56,176 nucleotides of DNA from a virus. The DNA lies in IMG/VR virus record IMGVR_UViG_3300048925_000598, positions 1 to 56,176 of that record, one strand, 5' to 3'. How positions within the stretch are numbered: position 1 is the first letter of the stretch; every line of letters starts with the position of its first letter. The translations under genes and the position numbers were made by a program. The notes below the pieces were generated by a model that saw only the letters and a program-made list of their open reading frames with translations, did no database searches and was not told the origin of the DNA. Below, piece by piece: positions 21,769 to 29,671 of this stretch.

Positions 21769-22104
21769 ATGAAAGAGCTTCACGGCACTCGCATGGACTT
21801 CGCGAACGACATCGCCACCTCGCTTTGGACCGATGGCACCGCAACGGTGCACAACCGGAAGACGGGCGAGGTGACGGAGTTGGATGAGTACCCGGCGAAG
21901 AAGGGCAAGCATGCTCATCGGGCCGCCCCGCCTTTGATCGCGCCGGCAGATATGGTTGACGGCCCCCTCATTCCGGGCGGCGTCACATGGGTTCCGGACA
22001 ATACCGACGAGCCGGTCCTGATTGAGCCTGCTCCCGAACCTGATCCGCCGCCGGTCAAGGTCAAAGGAAAGCCCGGCCGCAAGCCGAAGGTCCAGACGTC
22101 CTAA
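21769..22104 (+). CDS. Phage protein of unknown function with Pro-rich tail
   Basis: A 111-residue protein starting MKELHGTRMDFANDIATSLW after GAGGG. The first 50 residues could form a small beta domain (ATVHNRKTGEVTELDEY). The rest is Pro/Lys-rich and probably disordered. It ends 3 bases before TerL. A GTG at 21742 is an alternative start. Confidence 0.5.
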   Translation: MKELHGTRMDFANDIATSLWTDGTATVHNRKTGEVTELDEYPAKKGKHAHRAAPPLIAPADMVDGPLIPGGVTWVPDNTDEPVLIEPAPEPDPPPVKVKGKPGRKPKVQTS

Positions 22105-22107
22105 TCG

Positions 22108-23715
22108 ATGTCCGCCCTCTCCGAACTGATAGCGAGCATCGAGGCTGCTGACGCCCCGTCTCGCCAGAAGGCAGAGGAGATAGCCCGCAAGATTAAGGGC
22201 GACAAGGTCTGGAGCCCGAACGACGGCCCACAATGGGATGCCTATTTCTCAGAGGCCGACGAAATCCTCTATGGCGGCACGGCAGGCGGCGGCAAGAGCG
22301 ATCTACTGCTCGGACTGGCGCTTACCGCCCATGAGAAGACGATCATCTTTCGCCGGCAGTATGGCGACCTTCGATCCCTGGTTGATCGCTCGGTCGAAAT
22401 TGTCGGGCATTCCAACGGGCTGAATCGTCAGAACCTCGTCTTCCGCGTCGGTGGCCGGATGATCGAGTTCGGCGCGATGCAGCACGAGGACGACAAGCAG
22501 AACTACAAGGGCCGCCCGCACGATCTGGTGGCCTTTGACGAGTTGAGCGACTTCTCTGCCGCGCAATATGAGTTTGTCATTGGCTGGAACCGCTCGGCGA
22601 CGCCGGGCCAGCGCTGCCGCATCGTGTCGGCATCCAACCCGCCGACCAATGTTGATGGCCTCTGGATCGTGCGCCGTTGGGGGCCATGGCTTGATCCCGC
22701 GCATCCTCGCCCGGCGGTGTCTGGTGAGCTTCGCTGGTTCACCGCGATTAACGGGGTGGATACCGAGGTCGACGGGCCCGAGCCGATCTATGACGAGACG
22801 ATCGAGCGCTATATCTCGCCGCGCTCGCGTACCTTCATCAGGGCCGGCCTCGCCGATAATCCGGATCTGGACCGCACCGATTACGCCGCTCGTCTGGCGG
22901 CAATGCCTGAGCCCTACCGCACCGCCTATCTGCAAGGCCGCTTCGACGTCAGCCTGAAGGACGACGAGCGCCAGCTAATCCCGACCCGCTGGATTGTCGA
23001 GGCGCAAGCCCGCTGGACCGATGCCCAGCCTGACCAGATCCCGATGACGTCCATTGGGTGCGATCCGAACGGCGGCGGGCGTGATCGATGCATCCTGGCT
23101 CCACGATGGGGCGGCTGGTACGCGCCGTTGATCGAGGTGAAGGACGTCAAGATCGACGACGCCAGTGCGGTCGCTGCCGCCATCTTCCGCATTCTTCGGA
23201 ATGGTGCTCCGATCGTGATGGACTACGGCGGCGGCTATGGCGGCAATCCGGCTAGCCTGCTGAAGTCCAACAACCTCACGGTGAAGCGCTACAACGGTGC
23301 CGATGCCGGGGTTGGCAAGACCCACGACGCAGCCAAGCTTAGCTTCACCAACAAGCGGGCTGAGGCCCACTGGAGATTTCGTGAAGCGCTCGACCCATCA
23401 CGGCCGGGCGGCTCCCATGTGTGCCTGCCTCCGGATGACGAACTTAGGGCGGACCTTGCCGCGCCGCGGTTCGAAATCACCCGGCAGGGCATCAAGATTG
23501 AATCCAAGGACGATATCCGTGACCGCATTGGCCGATCCCCGGACAAGGGCGACGCGGTGGTGATGGCGTGGACCATAGGCGACCAGCTTTCGCAGGCCGC
23601 GATCCTGGCACGGAACGGCAGCGTGCATCTCGGAACGGCTCCCGGCCCGATGGGCGCGGTGATGCAGAAGCAGGGTGTGCAGCTTGGCTACGCGCACATG
23701 AAAAGGAAACGCTGA
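22108..23715 (+). CDS. terL: Terminase large subunit
   Basis: A 535-residue packaging motor and nuclease. The Walker A motif is YGGTAGGGKSDL (about 55-66) and Walker B is LVAFDELSD with Asp144-Glu145. A coupling segment, SASNPPTNVDG, lies near 174-184. The C-terminal RNase H-like nuclease has the expected acidic residues: Asp319 in IGCDPNGGG, Asp372 in VMDYGGG and Asp482 in KGDAVVMA. The length is normal for a podovirus terminase. It starts after a 3-base gap and overlaps the next gene as TGATG. Confidence 0.96.
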   Translation: MSALSELIASIEAADAPSRQKAEEIARKIKGDKVWSPNDGPQWDAYFSEADEILYGGTAGGGKSDLLLGLALTAHEKTIIFRRQYGDLRSLVDRSVEIVGHSNGLNRQNLVFRVGGRMIEFGAMQHEDDKQNYKGRPHDLVAFDELSDFSAAQYEFVIGWNRSATPGQRCRIVSASNPPTNVDGLWIVRRWGPWLDPAHPRPAVSGELRWFTAINGVDTEVDGPEPIYDETIERYISPRSRTFIRAGLADNPDLDRTDYAARLAAMPEPYRTAYLQGRFDVSLKDDERQLIPTRWIVEAQARWTDAQPDQIPMTSIGCDPNGGGRDRCILAPRWGGWYAPLIEVKDVKIDDASAVAAAIFRILRNGAPIVMDYGGGYGGNPASLLKSNNLTVKRYNGADAGVGKTHDAAKLSFTNKRAEAHWRFREALDPSRPGGSHVCLPPDDELRADLAAPRFEITRQGIKIESKDDIRDRIGRSPDKGDAVVMAWTIGDQLSQAAILARNGSVHLGTAPGPMGAVMQKQGVQLGYAHMKRKR

Positions 23716-23930
23716 TGAGCGGTCTGTTCGGTTCGAAGATGCCGAAGCCTCAGCCGGTTACCCGCATGCCCGACGAGCAGGATCCGGCTTTGCGCCGCGC
23801 TCGCCGTGCGGAGACGGAAAGTCTGATCGCGCGGTCGACGGCTGAACGGGCGAAGTCGATGTCGCGGGATACGATCCCCGGCGCTGCCTCTGCCACGCCC
23901 TACACCGCCAAGACGCTGAGCGGGGCTTGA
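23715..23930 (+). CDS. Small phage protein between terminase and portal
   Basis: A 71-residue protein starting MSGLFGSKMPKPQPVTRMPD, rich in Arg, Ala and Ser, with an RRARRAETESLIARSTAERA helix. Proteins of this sort lie between terL and portal in many phages with short tails. The start overlaps the TerL stop. Probably structural or assembly-related; unproven. Confidence 0.6.
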   Translation: MSGLFGSKMPKPQPVTRMPDEQDPALRRARRAETESLIARSTAERAKSMSRDTIPGAASATPYTAKTLSGA

Positions 23931-23932
23931 GC

Positions 23933-24142
23933 ATGTTCTCGTGGCCCTACTACTTCAATGACATCGCTGTCATTCAGAAGAAGCTGGATGCCATGCGCGC
24001 CTCGAATGAGATCATCGCGAGGCTTCGAATGGCAGAAGATATAGCGCGCGAACTTGCTGCCAATGAGAAGCGTCGAGCTTTCCTTGAGGCGGCGCTGTAC
24101 TTCAAACCTTCGCGTGATTGTGTTGTGGAGCGTCGCCACTAA
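23933..24142 (+). CDS. Phage protein of unknown function, 69 residues
   Basis: It starts MFSWPYYFNDIAVIQKKLDA and is mostly a charged helix. A TTG at 23927 is another possible start, overlapping the previous stop. It ends as TAATG with the portal gene, so it is co-translated with it. Confidence 0.5.
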   Translation: MFSWPYYFNDIAVIQKKLDAMRASNEIIARLRMAEDIARELAANEKRRAFLEAALYFKPSRDCVVERRH

Positions 24143-25827
24143 TGGCCGAACCCTCCGAGCGCGCAAAGCAGATCATCGCCATAGGCGACGGCCTGTTCAG
24201 CAAGCGCATGTCCATGGAAACGCTGTGGCAGGATATCGCCTGGCATTTCTATCCCGAGCGCGCCGACTTCACGACCATCCGCTCACCCGGACAGGAATTC
24301 GCCGACCACCTGATGACGTCCTATCCGGTCATGCTGCGGCGTGATCTGGCCAATTCGTTCGAGGCCATGCTGCGCCCGAGCGGGCGGGAATGGTTCGAGC
24401 TATCCACGGGCCGCGAGGAGATCGATGAGCAGGACGATGTGGCAGCGTGGCTGGATCGCGCCAAAGGCATCGTCCGCCGGGCTATCTATCAGAAGCGGGC
24501 CAAGTTCGCCCGCACCATGAAGCAATTCGACCACGACTTCGCGACCTTCGGGAACGCGGTCATCACGGTCGAGCCGCATCCATCCGGTACGCCCGGCGTT
24601 CTGTTCCAAGACTGGCATCTGCGTGATGTCGCATGGGGTGAGGGCGCCAACCGGGACATCGAGATCATCGCCCGCCGCACCAAGATGACGGCGCGTGGCC
24701 TCATCTCGCTGTTCAAGGACAAGGTTGCCGACGAGGTCAAGAAGGCCGCCGAGCGCGACCCGTACTGCGAGTTCGAGTGCTATTCGATCGTGTGCCCGGC
24801 TGAGGTCTGGGACTACTCGCCATCGGGCAAGGTCGAGACCAAGCGAGCGGCGGCACGGCGCAAGGAGGCATTCCCGTGGATGTCTCTCTATGTCGACCGC
24901 GCCCACAACCACGTCATGTCAGAGGTGCCGATCAGGCGGAATCCCTATGTGATCCCGCGCTGGCAGCTTACCTCGCAATCGGTCTACGCCTATTCGCCGG
25001 CCACCATCTGCGGCCTGCCGGATGCACGCCTGATCCAGTCGATGACGCGCACCATGCTGGAAGCGTCGGAGAAAGCCGTCGACCCGCCATTGGTCGCCCA
25101 AGGCGAGGCTCTCCGAGGCGGCGTGCAACTGTTTGCCGGCGGCATCACCTATGTCGACCCGGACTATGACGAGCGTACCGGCGAGGCGCTCCGGCCTCTG
25201 TTCAATACCCAGGCATTCGAGATGCCGGAGAACACCTATGAGCGGCAGTTGGCATTGCTCAAGGAGGTTTTCTACCTCAACAAGCTGACGCTGCCCGAGA
25301 CCGGCGATATGACCGCCTATGAGGTGTCGAAGCGGGTCGAGGAATATGTCCGCGCCGCATTGCCATTGCTTGGGCCGGTCGGCGACGAGCATGCCATGGT
25401 GGTCGACAAGACGCTGGATATCGCGCTTGAGAACCGCGCCTTCGGGCCAGACGACCAGATCCCCGAGGCCCTTCGTGGCCGGGATATCGAGGTCGCCACC
25501 AAGTCGCCGCTTCAGGATGCCCTCGACGAGCTGAAGGCCACCAAGTTCCAGCTTGGCCTCCAGACTGTGGTCGGCCCGGCCATGCAGATTGACCCGACCG
25601 CCGCCGGCAACGTCGACACTCGCCGCACGGTTCGGGATTCGCTCCGCGGCATCGGCTGGGATGAAGACTGGCTGGTCACTGAAGACGAGATGGATGCGGC
25701 CGAGGCCAAGGCCAATGAGGAAGCGGCGCTTCGCAAGACTGCTGAGATGGCGAACGCAGGCGCCGCGACCGTCACCAATATCTCTGACGCCGCGATGGCC
25801 GCGAAACAGGCGGGCATAGCGCAGTGA
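24142..25827 (+). CDS. Portal (head-to-tail connector) protein, podovirus type
   Basis: A 561-residue protein of the T7-like head-to-tail connector family that forms the dodecameric ring at the portal vertex. Typical segments are WQDIAWHFYPERADF near 25-39, the MLRPSGREWFELS region near 76-88, and DWHLRDVAWGEGANRDIEII near 157-176. Near the C-terminus is the PLLGPVGDEH segment with a helical end. Its size and motifs point to a short-tailed phage. Confidence 0.94.
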   Translation: MAEPSERAKQIIAIGDGLFSKRMSMETLWQDIAWHFYPERADFTTIRSPGQEFADHLMTSYPVMLRRDLANSFEAMLRPSGREWFELSTGREEIDEQDDVAAWLDRAKGIVRRAIYQKRAKFARTMKQFDHDFATFGNAVITVEPHPSGTPGVLFQDWHLRDVAWGEGANRDIEIIARRTKMTARGLISLFKDKVADEVKKAAERDPYCEFECYSIVCPAEVWDYSPSGKVETKRAAARRKEAFPWMSLYVDRAHNHVMSEVPIRRNPYVIPRWQLTSQSVYAYSPATICGLPDARLIQSMTRTMLEASEKAVDPPLVAQGEALRGGVQLFAGGITYVDPDYDERTGEALRPLFNTQAFEMPENTYERQLALLKEVFYLNKLTLPETGDMTAYEVSKRVEEYVRAALPLLGPVGDEHAMVVDKTLDIALENRAFGPDDQIPEALRGRDIEVATKSPLQDALDELKATKFQLGLQTVVGPAMQIDPTAAGNVDTRRTVRDSLRGIGWDEDWLVTEDEMDAAEAKANEEAALRKTAEMANAGAATVTNISDAAMAAKQAGIAQ

Positions 25828-26186
25828 AGAAGCCCCGCCAGCCTAAAGCCGCGACGCCGACCCCCGCCGTGCGTCGCATGACGATGCCGAGCGTGGTGCC
25901 CGGCATCCTGCACAAGAACCCTGACGACCCGGTCCATGTCACCAAGGCCGAGCATATGGCGCTCAAGGCACTGGAGCAGGGCGCCGCGAGCAAGGAGCAG
26001 CAGACGCTCGTGCTTCGCTGGTTCGTCGCCAAGGCCTGCCGCTTCTACGACGTCTCCTCCCCGCGTCATGGCCAGGACGGGATGGTCTTCATGGAAGGCC
26101 GCCGGTTCGTTGGTCAGCAGACGCTGCAAATCCTGTCCGCCCCCGTCGCGGACGATCCCGATCAACCCCCCTCTGTTGGTGGATGA
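25824..26186 (+). CDS. Bbp19-like phage head-region protein
   Basis: A 120-residue protein starting with GTG, which overlaps the portal stop. After a basic N-terminus, a helical part has EHMALKALEQGAASKEQQT and VFMEGRRFVGQQTLQIL. The EGRRFVG-QIL pattern recalls Bbp19-type proteins that lie between portal and scaffold in BPP-1-like phages. The resemblance is partial. Probably a head or connector component. Confidence 0.55.
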   Translation: MKKPRQPKAATPTPAVRRMTMPSVVPGILHKNPDDPVHVTKAEHMALKALEQGAASKEQQTLVLRWFVAKACRFYDVSSPRHGQDGMVFMEGRRFVGQQTLQILSAPVADDPDQPPSVGG

Positions 26187-27169
26187 ATATGTCCCTGGTT
26201 GATGCTGCCGTTCCGTCTGCGCCTGTCGCGCCGCCCCCGACCGTCATGGCCGACCCGCCGCCGGTTCCTGCTCCCGTCGTCGCTCCCGTGCCGCCCGCTG
26301 ACCCCGTGGCGCCGCCCGTCGCGGCCGACCCGGTTGTGCCGCCTGCGGCTGATCCCCCTGCTGACCCGCCGGCCGCGCCCATGGACTGGGCCGCCCGTCG
26401 TGCCGAGATGGCCGCTGGGGATGCCGGGCTCCTCAAGATCATGGAGCGCTACTCCGACGAGAAGGCCTTTGCGAAAGCCCACAAGCAGCTCGTCGACAAG
26501 CAGCTATCCGGCGAACTGAAATCCGCAAAGCCCCCGGCCAATGCTACCGAGGAGCAGATGGCGGTCTGGCGCAAGCAGGCCGGCGTTCCCGATAGCCCCG
26601 AAGGCTATGAACTGGAGATGCCGAAGGGCTTCAAGCCCACGGATGAAATCACTGCGGTCCTCGACGACTTCAAGAAGCACGCTCACAAGTCGAACATGCC
26701 TGCCGAAGTCGTGAAGGCGAGCGCGGAATGGTACCTCGCCAAGGAAGCCGCCACGCTCCAGGCCCGCGCCGAACAGGACACGGCGTTTCAGGAGACGGCA
26801 GAGGAAACCCTGCGCTCGCAGTGGGGCTCCGAATACAAGCAGAACATGGCCGCCGTGAAATCCATGTTTGGCGGTAACGAGGAAATCTTCGGCCTCCTGA
26901 TGGCTGGCCGGGCTGCCGATGGCAGCGTGATCGGCGATAACCCGAAGCTGCTCTCGTTCATGCTGAACCTTGGCCTGTCGGCAAATCCGAATATTCGCCA
27001 GTATGCCGGTGACGGTCGCATGACCGAAACCAGTGTCGTCGCCGAGCTGAAAGAGATTGGCGCGCTGATTCAGGATGGGTCGCAGAAGTATTACGGCGAT
27101 CCTGAAAAGCAGAAGCGTTTCAGAGACTTGGCCGCATTCGCTGATGCGCGCGGCCTGAAGTGGAATTAA
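26183..27169 (+). CDS. Capsid scaffold/assembly protein
   Basis: A 328-residue protein. The first 65 residues are a low-complexity Pro/Val/Ala stretch (repeated VAPP, DPPA-like units). The rest is charged and helical (EQMAVWRKQAGVPDSPEGYE; DEITAVLDDFKKHAHKSNMP), typical of scaffold proteins placed directly before the major capsid gene. Such proteins guide procapsid assembly and leave the head. A second ATG at 26189 may be used. Confidence 0.82.
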   Translation: MNMSLVDAAVPSAPVAPPPTVMADPPPVPAPVVAPVPPADPVAPPVAADPVVPPAADPPADPPAAPMDWAARRAEMAAGDAGLLKIMERYSDEKAFAKAHKQLVDKQLSGELKSAKPPANATEEQMAVWRKQAGVPDSPEGYELEMPKGFKPTDEITAVLDDFKKHAHKSNMPAEVVKASAEWYLAKEAATLQARAEQDTAFQETAEETLRSQWGSEYKQNMAAVKSMFGGNEEIFGLLMAGRAADGSVIGDNPKLLSFMLNLGLSANPNIRQYAGDGRMTETSVVAELKEIGALIQDGSQKYYGDPEKQKRFRDLAAFADARGLKWN

Positions 27170-27254
27170 TCTTCTATATCGCTTGACGACCTGCAGCAAA
27201 TCAGCTAAGGCTGAAAGTGCGTAGGACTACAGATTTACGCGCCGCACTATGAGC

Positions 27255-27272
27255 AGCAACGCTTACGTTGTT
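27255..27272 (+). promoter_or_regulatory. Small hairpin in the scaffold-capsid gap
   Basis: AGCAACG and CGTTGTT (one G-T pair) close a CTTA loop within the 202-base gap between the scaffold and capsid genes. There is no T run, so it is not a normal terminator. It may adjust capsid mRNA stability, since the capsid must be made in excess. Confidence 0.3.
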
Positions 27273-27371
27273 CCGGCCCCGTCCTCGTGACGACCACCCC
27301 GGATATACGGCCAAGCGACCACCCTGTCTCTCGCGGATGATCCCAATCATCTTGAGATACAGGAGCCAGTC

Positions 27372-28223
27372 ATGGCCGAAACTGCTGATATGGTTGCCTA
27401 TCGTCAGGAATGGGTGCTCGCTTTCCAGCGTCGCCAGTCCCTGATCCGGCAGACCGTCACCACCGAAGCGCAGACCAACGGCAACAGCGCCGTCTTCGCG
27501 GTCACCGGCAACAATGCCGACATCGCGGTCACCCGCACCATCAACGGCATGATCCCCTACAATGCCGTGACCAATAACCAGTACACCGCCGTGCTGGCCG
27601 AAAAGCATGCGCCGTATTCGACCACGGCCTACAACTTCTTCGCCGCCCAGGCGGATATGCGCCGCGCTCTCCAGATCCAGGGTGTCGCCACCATCAACCG
27701 TGAGGTTGACTCCGCGATCATCACCGAACTGGGCAATGCGACGCAGGACGCCAATTCATCCACTGCCGAGGGTTCGCTGGACCTGACCGTCACCGCCCGC
27801 ACGATCCTGCTGAACAATCAGGTCGAGCTGGACGGCCAGATCACCTTCCTGATCACCCCGGCCTATGAAGCCTACATGCTTCAGACCCCGGAGTTCGCAA
27901 ACTCCCAGTGGCGCTCCTCGACGCCGCTCAATGAGCCGCAGGCCAACCCGGTCTCTGGCAACATGTACACCTATGCCGGCCTGAAGTGGATCGTCCACAA
28001 CGGCCTGCCCGGCATCGGGACCAATGCCGAGAAGTGCTACATGTACCATCGCTCGGCCATCGGCCATGCGATCCGCAACGGCGACCCGCAGACCTCCGCG
28101 GGTTACTGGGACATGCAGCAGACCTACTGGTTCAACGGCACCGTCTTCCACGGCGCCAAGCTGCTTCAGAACAGCGGCGTCGTCGTCGTCACCCACGACG
28201 GCTCGGCGTTCGTCGCCACCTGA
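27372..28223 (+). CDS. Major capsid protein (HK97 fold likely)
   Basis: A 283-residue protein starting MAETADMVAYRQEWVLAFQ. The sequence TVTTEAQTNGNSAVFAVTGN near 29-48, the central region with NREVDSAIITELGNAT, and the C-terminal strands (WFNGTVFHGAKLLQNSGVVVVTH) resemble capsid proteins of BPP-1-like and related podoviruses, which adopt the HK97 fold. Position after the scaffold supports the call. A ribosome site (AGGAG) lies just upstream. Confidence 0.88.
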   Translation: MAETADMVAYRQEWVLAFQRRQSLIRQTVTTEAQTNGNSAVFAVTGNNADIAVTRTINGMIPYNAVTNNQYTAVLAEKHAPYSTTAYNFFAAQADMRRALQIQGVATINREVDSAIITELGNATQDANSSTAEGSLDLTVTARTILLNNQVELDGQITFLITPAYEAYMLQTPEFANSQWRSSTPLNEPQANPVSGNMYTYAGLKWIVHNGLPGIGTNAEKCYMYHRSAIGHAIRNGDPQTSAGYWDMQQTYWFNGTVFHGAKLLQNSGVVVVTHDGSAFVAT

Positions 28224-28238
28224 TAGGAGAGCGCAAAC

Positions 28239-28496
28239 ATGTCCTATGCCACCACCAACCCCCCGAAGCTCATGGTACCCACCATCGGCGGCGGCACCCA
28301 GCTCTGGAGCTATACTTCCGCCGACGCCCGTACCACGGTCGAAGGCGCGAGCTACTTCAGCAATGCGAAGCAACTCGGCATGCGCGTCGGCGATACCGTC
28401 GTCGTGGTCTACACCACGGGCTACGTCACCACGATCCATTCCGTGGCGTCGATGTCCGGCAATGCGGCAACGATAAACGCCGCCGTCCTCGCCTGA
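28239..28496 (+). CDS. Small virion protein following the capsid gene
   Basis: An 85-residue beta-rich protein, MSYATTNPPKLMVPTIGGGTQ then WSYTSADARTTVEG. I recall proteins with this opening (NPPKL ... LWSYTSADA ... YFSN ... MRVGD) next to capsid genes in several phages. It probably coats or decorates the head. It follows 15 bases after the capsid stop and precedes a terminator. Confidence 0.6.
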   Translation: MSYATTNPPKLMVPTIGGGTQLWSYTSADARTTVEGASYFSNAKQLGMRVGDTVVVVYTTGYVTTIHSVASMSGNAATINAAVLA

Positions 28497-28522
28497 TCGA
28501 CCCCCACATCATCAAAACAGAG

Positions 28523-28550
28523 CGGGCGCCTTCGGGTGCCCGTTTCCATT
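28523..28550 (+). terminator. Rho-independent terminator after the capsid pair
   Basis: CGGGCGCC (28523-28530) and GGTGCCCG (28535-28542) make an 8-bp stem with one G-T pair around a stable TTCG tetraloop, followed by TTTCCATTT. The interrupted T run suggests partial termination. That would raise capsid transcript relative to tail genes. Confidence 0.7.
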
Positions 28551-28563
28551 TATGGAGACGTCC

Positions 28564-29016
28564 ATGTTCCGCGCGCCTTCGCCGGTCGACATGCAGTTAC
28601 GCGACCACGCCGTGAACACCTGGCTTGTCAAGGTCGACGGCACGGTCACCGCGGAATCGATCGCCTCGCAGCGCTTCTGGCAGAACCTCTCGACCAAGCT
28701 GAAGCCTGGCGATGAGGTGACCATCTGGTGCCCAGATAATGACGGCATCGACATCACCGTCCGGCTGCTTTCGGTCGACCGCGGCGCCGTGAAGCACCGC
28801 ACGCTGCGAAGCTTCGTCCGTGACGAAGACCCCCGGAAGGTCGAAAGCATCCCCGGCCCCGAGGGCATGTTCATCGTCAAGCCTAATGGTCCGAACGGTC
28901 ACTCCATCGTCAACCGCTTCAATCTCGAACCTGTCGAGGCCGGCATTCGGCTCAAGGTCGACGCGCAGGCGAAGTGCGACGAGATGAACCGCAAAGCCCA
29001 GTCGGCGGCGGCGTAG
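28564..29016 (+). CDS. Phage protein of unknown function before the tail genes
   Basis: A 150-residue beta-rich protein starting MFRAPSPVDMQLRDHAVNTW after GGAGA. There are strands around KLKPGDEVTIWCPDNDGID and an acidic/basic C-terminus. It is located between capsid and tail-tube genes, so a connector or head-completion role is possible. No family recognised. Confidence 0.55.
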   Translation: MFRAPSPVDMQLRDHAVNTWLVKVDGTVTAESIASQRFWQNLSTKLKPGDEVTIWCPDNDGIDITVRLLSVDRGAVKHRTLRSFVRDEDPRKVESIPGPEGMFIVKPNGPNGHSIVNRFNLEPVEAGIRLKVDAQAKCDEMNRKAQSAAA

Positions 29017-29020
29017 AGCC

Positions 29021-29668
29021 ATGGCTGACCGCCTGTCGATCATGAACGTAGCCTTGGGCGAGGTCGAGCAGACCACGCTCGGCTCGTTGACCGATCCGAG
29101 GGGCGGCGAAGCCTTGCGCCTGCTCAACCGGAACTGGGACCGCTGTGTTGCCTCCATGCTGGAGGCCGGCGGCTGGAACTTCGCGCTGCGCACCATTCGC
29201 ATCGAGCCGGACCCGGACGTGACCACTTCGTTCGGCTACCAGTACGCCTTCACCAAGCCCGACGACTGGGTTCGCACTCAGAACGTCGCGATGGATGAAT
29301 ATCTCCGCCAGTCGATCCGCGCCTACAAGGATCAGATCGGCTGGTGGTTCTGCGACATCACCCCGATCTATGTCCACTACGTGTCGAGCGGCGACAGCTA
29401 CGGCATGAACATCGGGGCGTGGACGCAGTCTTTCGCCGATGCGCTGGCCTATAAGCTGGCGATGGCAATCGCCCCGAAAGTCACCACTAGCGAGAACATC
29501 CGCGACCGCATCACCAAGACCGCCAAGAAGTCATTGCTCGATGCCTTGAGCCTCGACGCCGCCAACCAACCTTCCGATCCGATGCCGAATTCGTCGTGGG
29601 TCCGCTCGCGGAATCGATGGGGCAATCGAGGCCGAAGCGGGCCTGACGGCTCATCGTGGGGCCTCTGA
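29021..29668 (+). CDS. Tail tubular protein A-like
   Basis: A 215-residue protein starting MADRLSIMNVALGEVEQTTL. Its body (GGEALRLLNRNWDRCVASML, then the aromatic-rich YQYAFTKPDDWVRT) is typical of T7-gp11-like adaptor proteins that connect the portal to the nozzle in short-tailed phages. It ends 3 bases before the tail tubular B gene. Confidence 0.88.
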   Translation: MADRLSIMNVALGEVEQTTLGSLTDPRGGEALRLLNRNWDRCVASMLEAGGWNFALRTIRIEPDPDVTTSFGYQYAFTKPDDWVRTQNVAMDEYLRQSIRAYKDQIGWWFCDITPIYVHYVSSGDSYGMNIGAWTQSFADALAYKLAMAIAPKVTTSENIRDRITKTAKKSLLDALSLDAANQPSDPMPNSSWVRSRNRWGNRGRSGPDGSSWGL

Positions 29669-29671
29669 CAA

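Noticed and set aside
27183-27211. A promoter before the capsid gene (TTGACG, 17 bases, TAAGGC)
   Set aside because: The -10 match is poor and there is no support beyond the spacing, so it is not listed as a feature.
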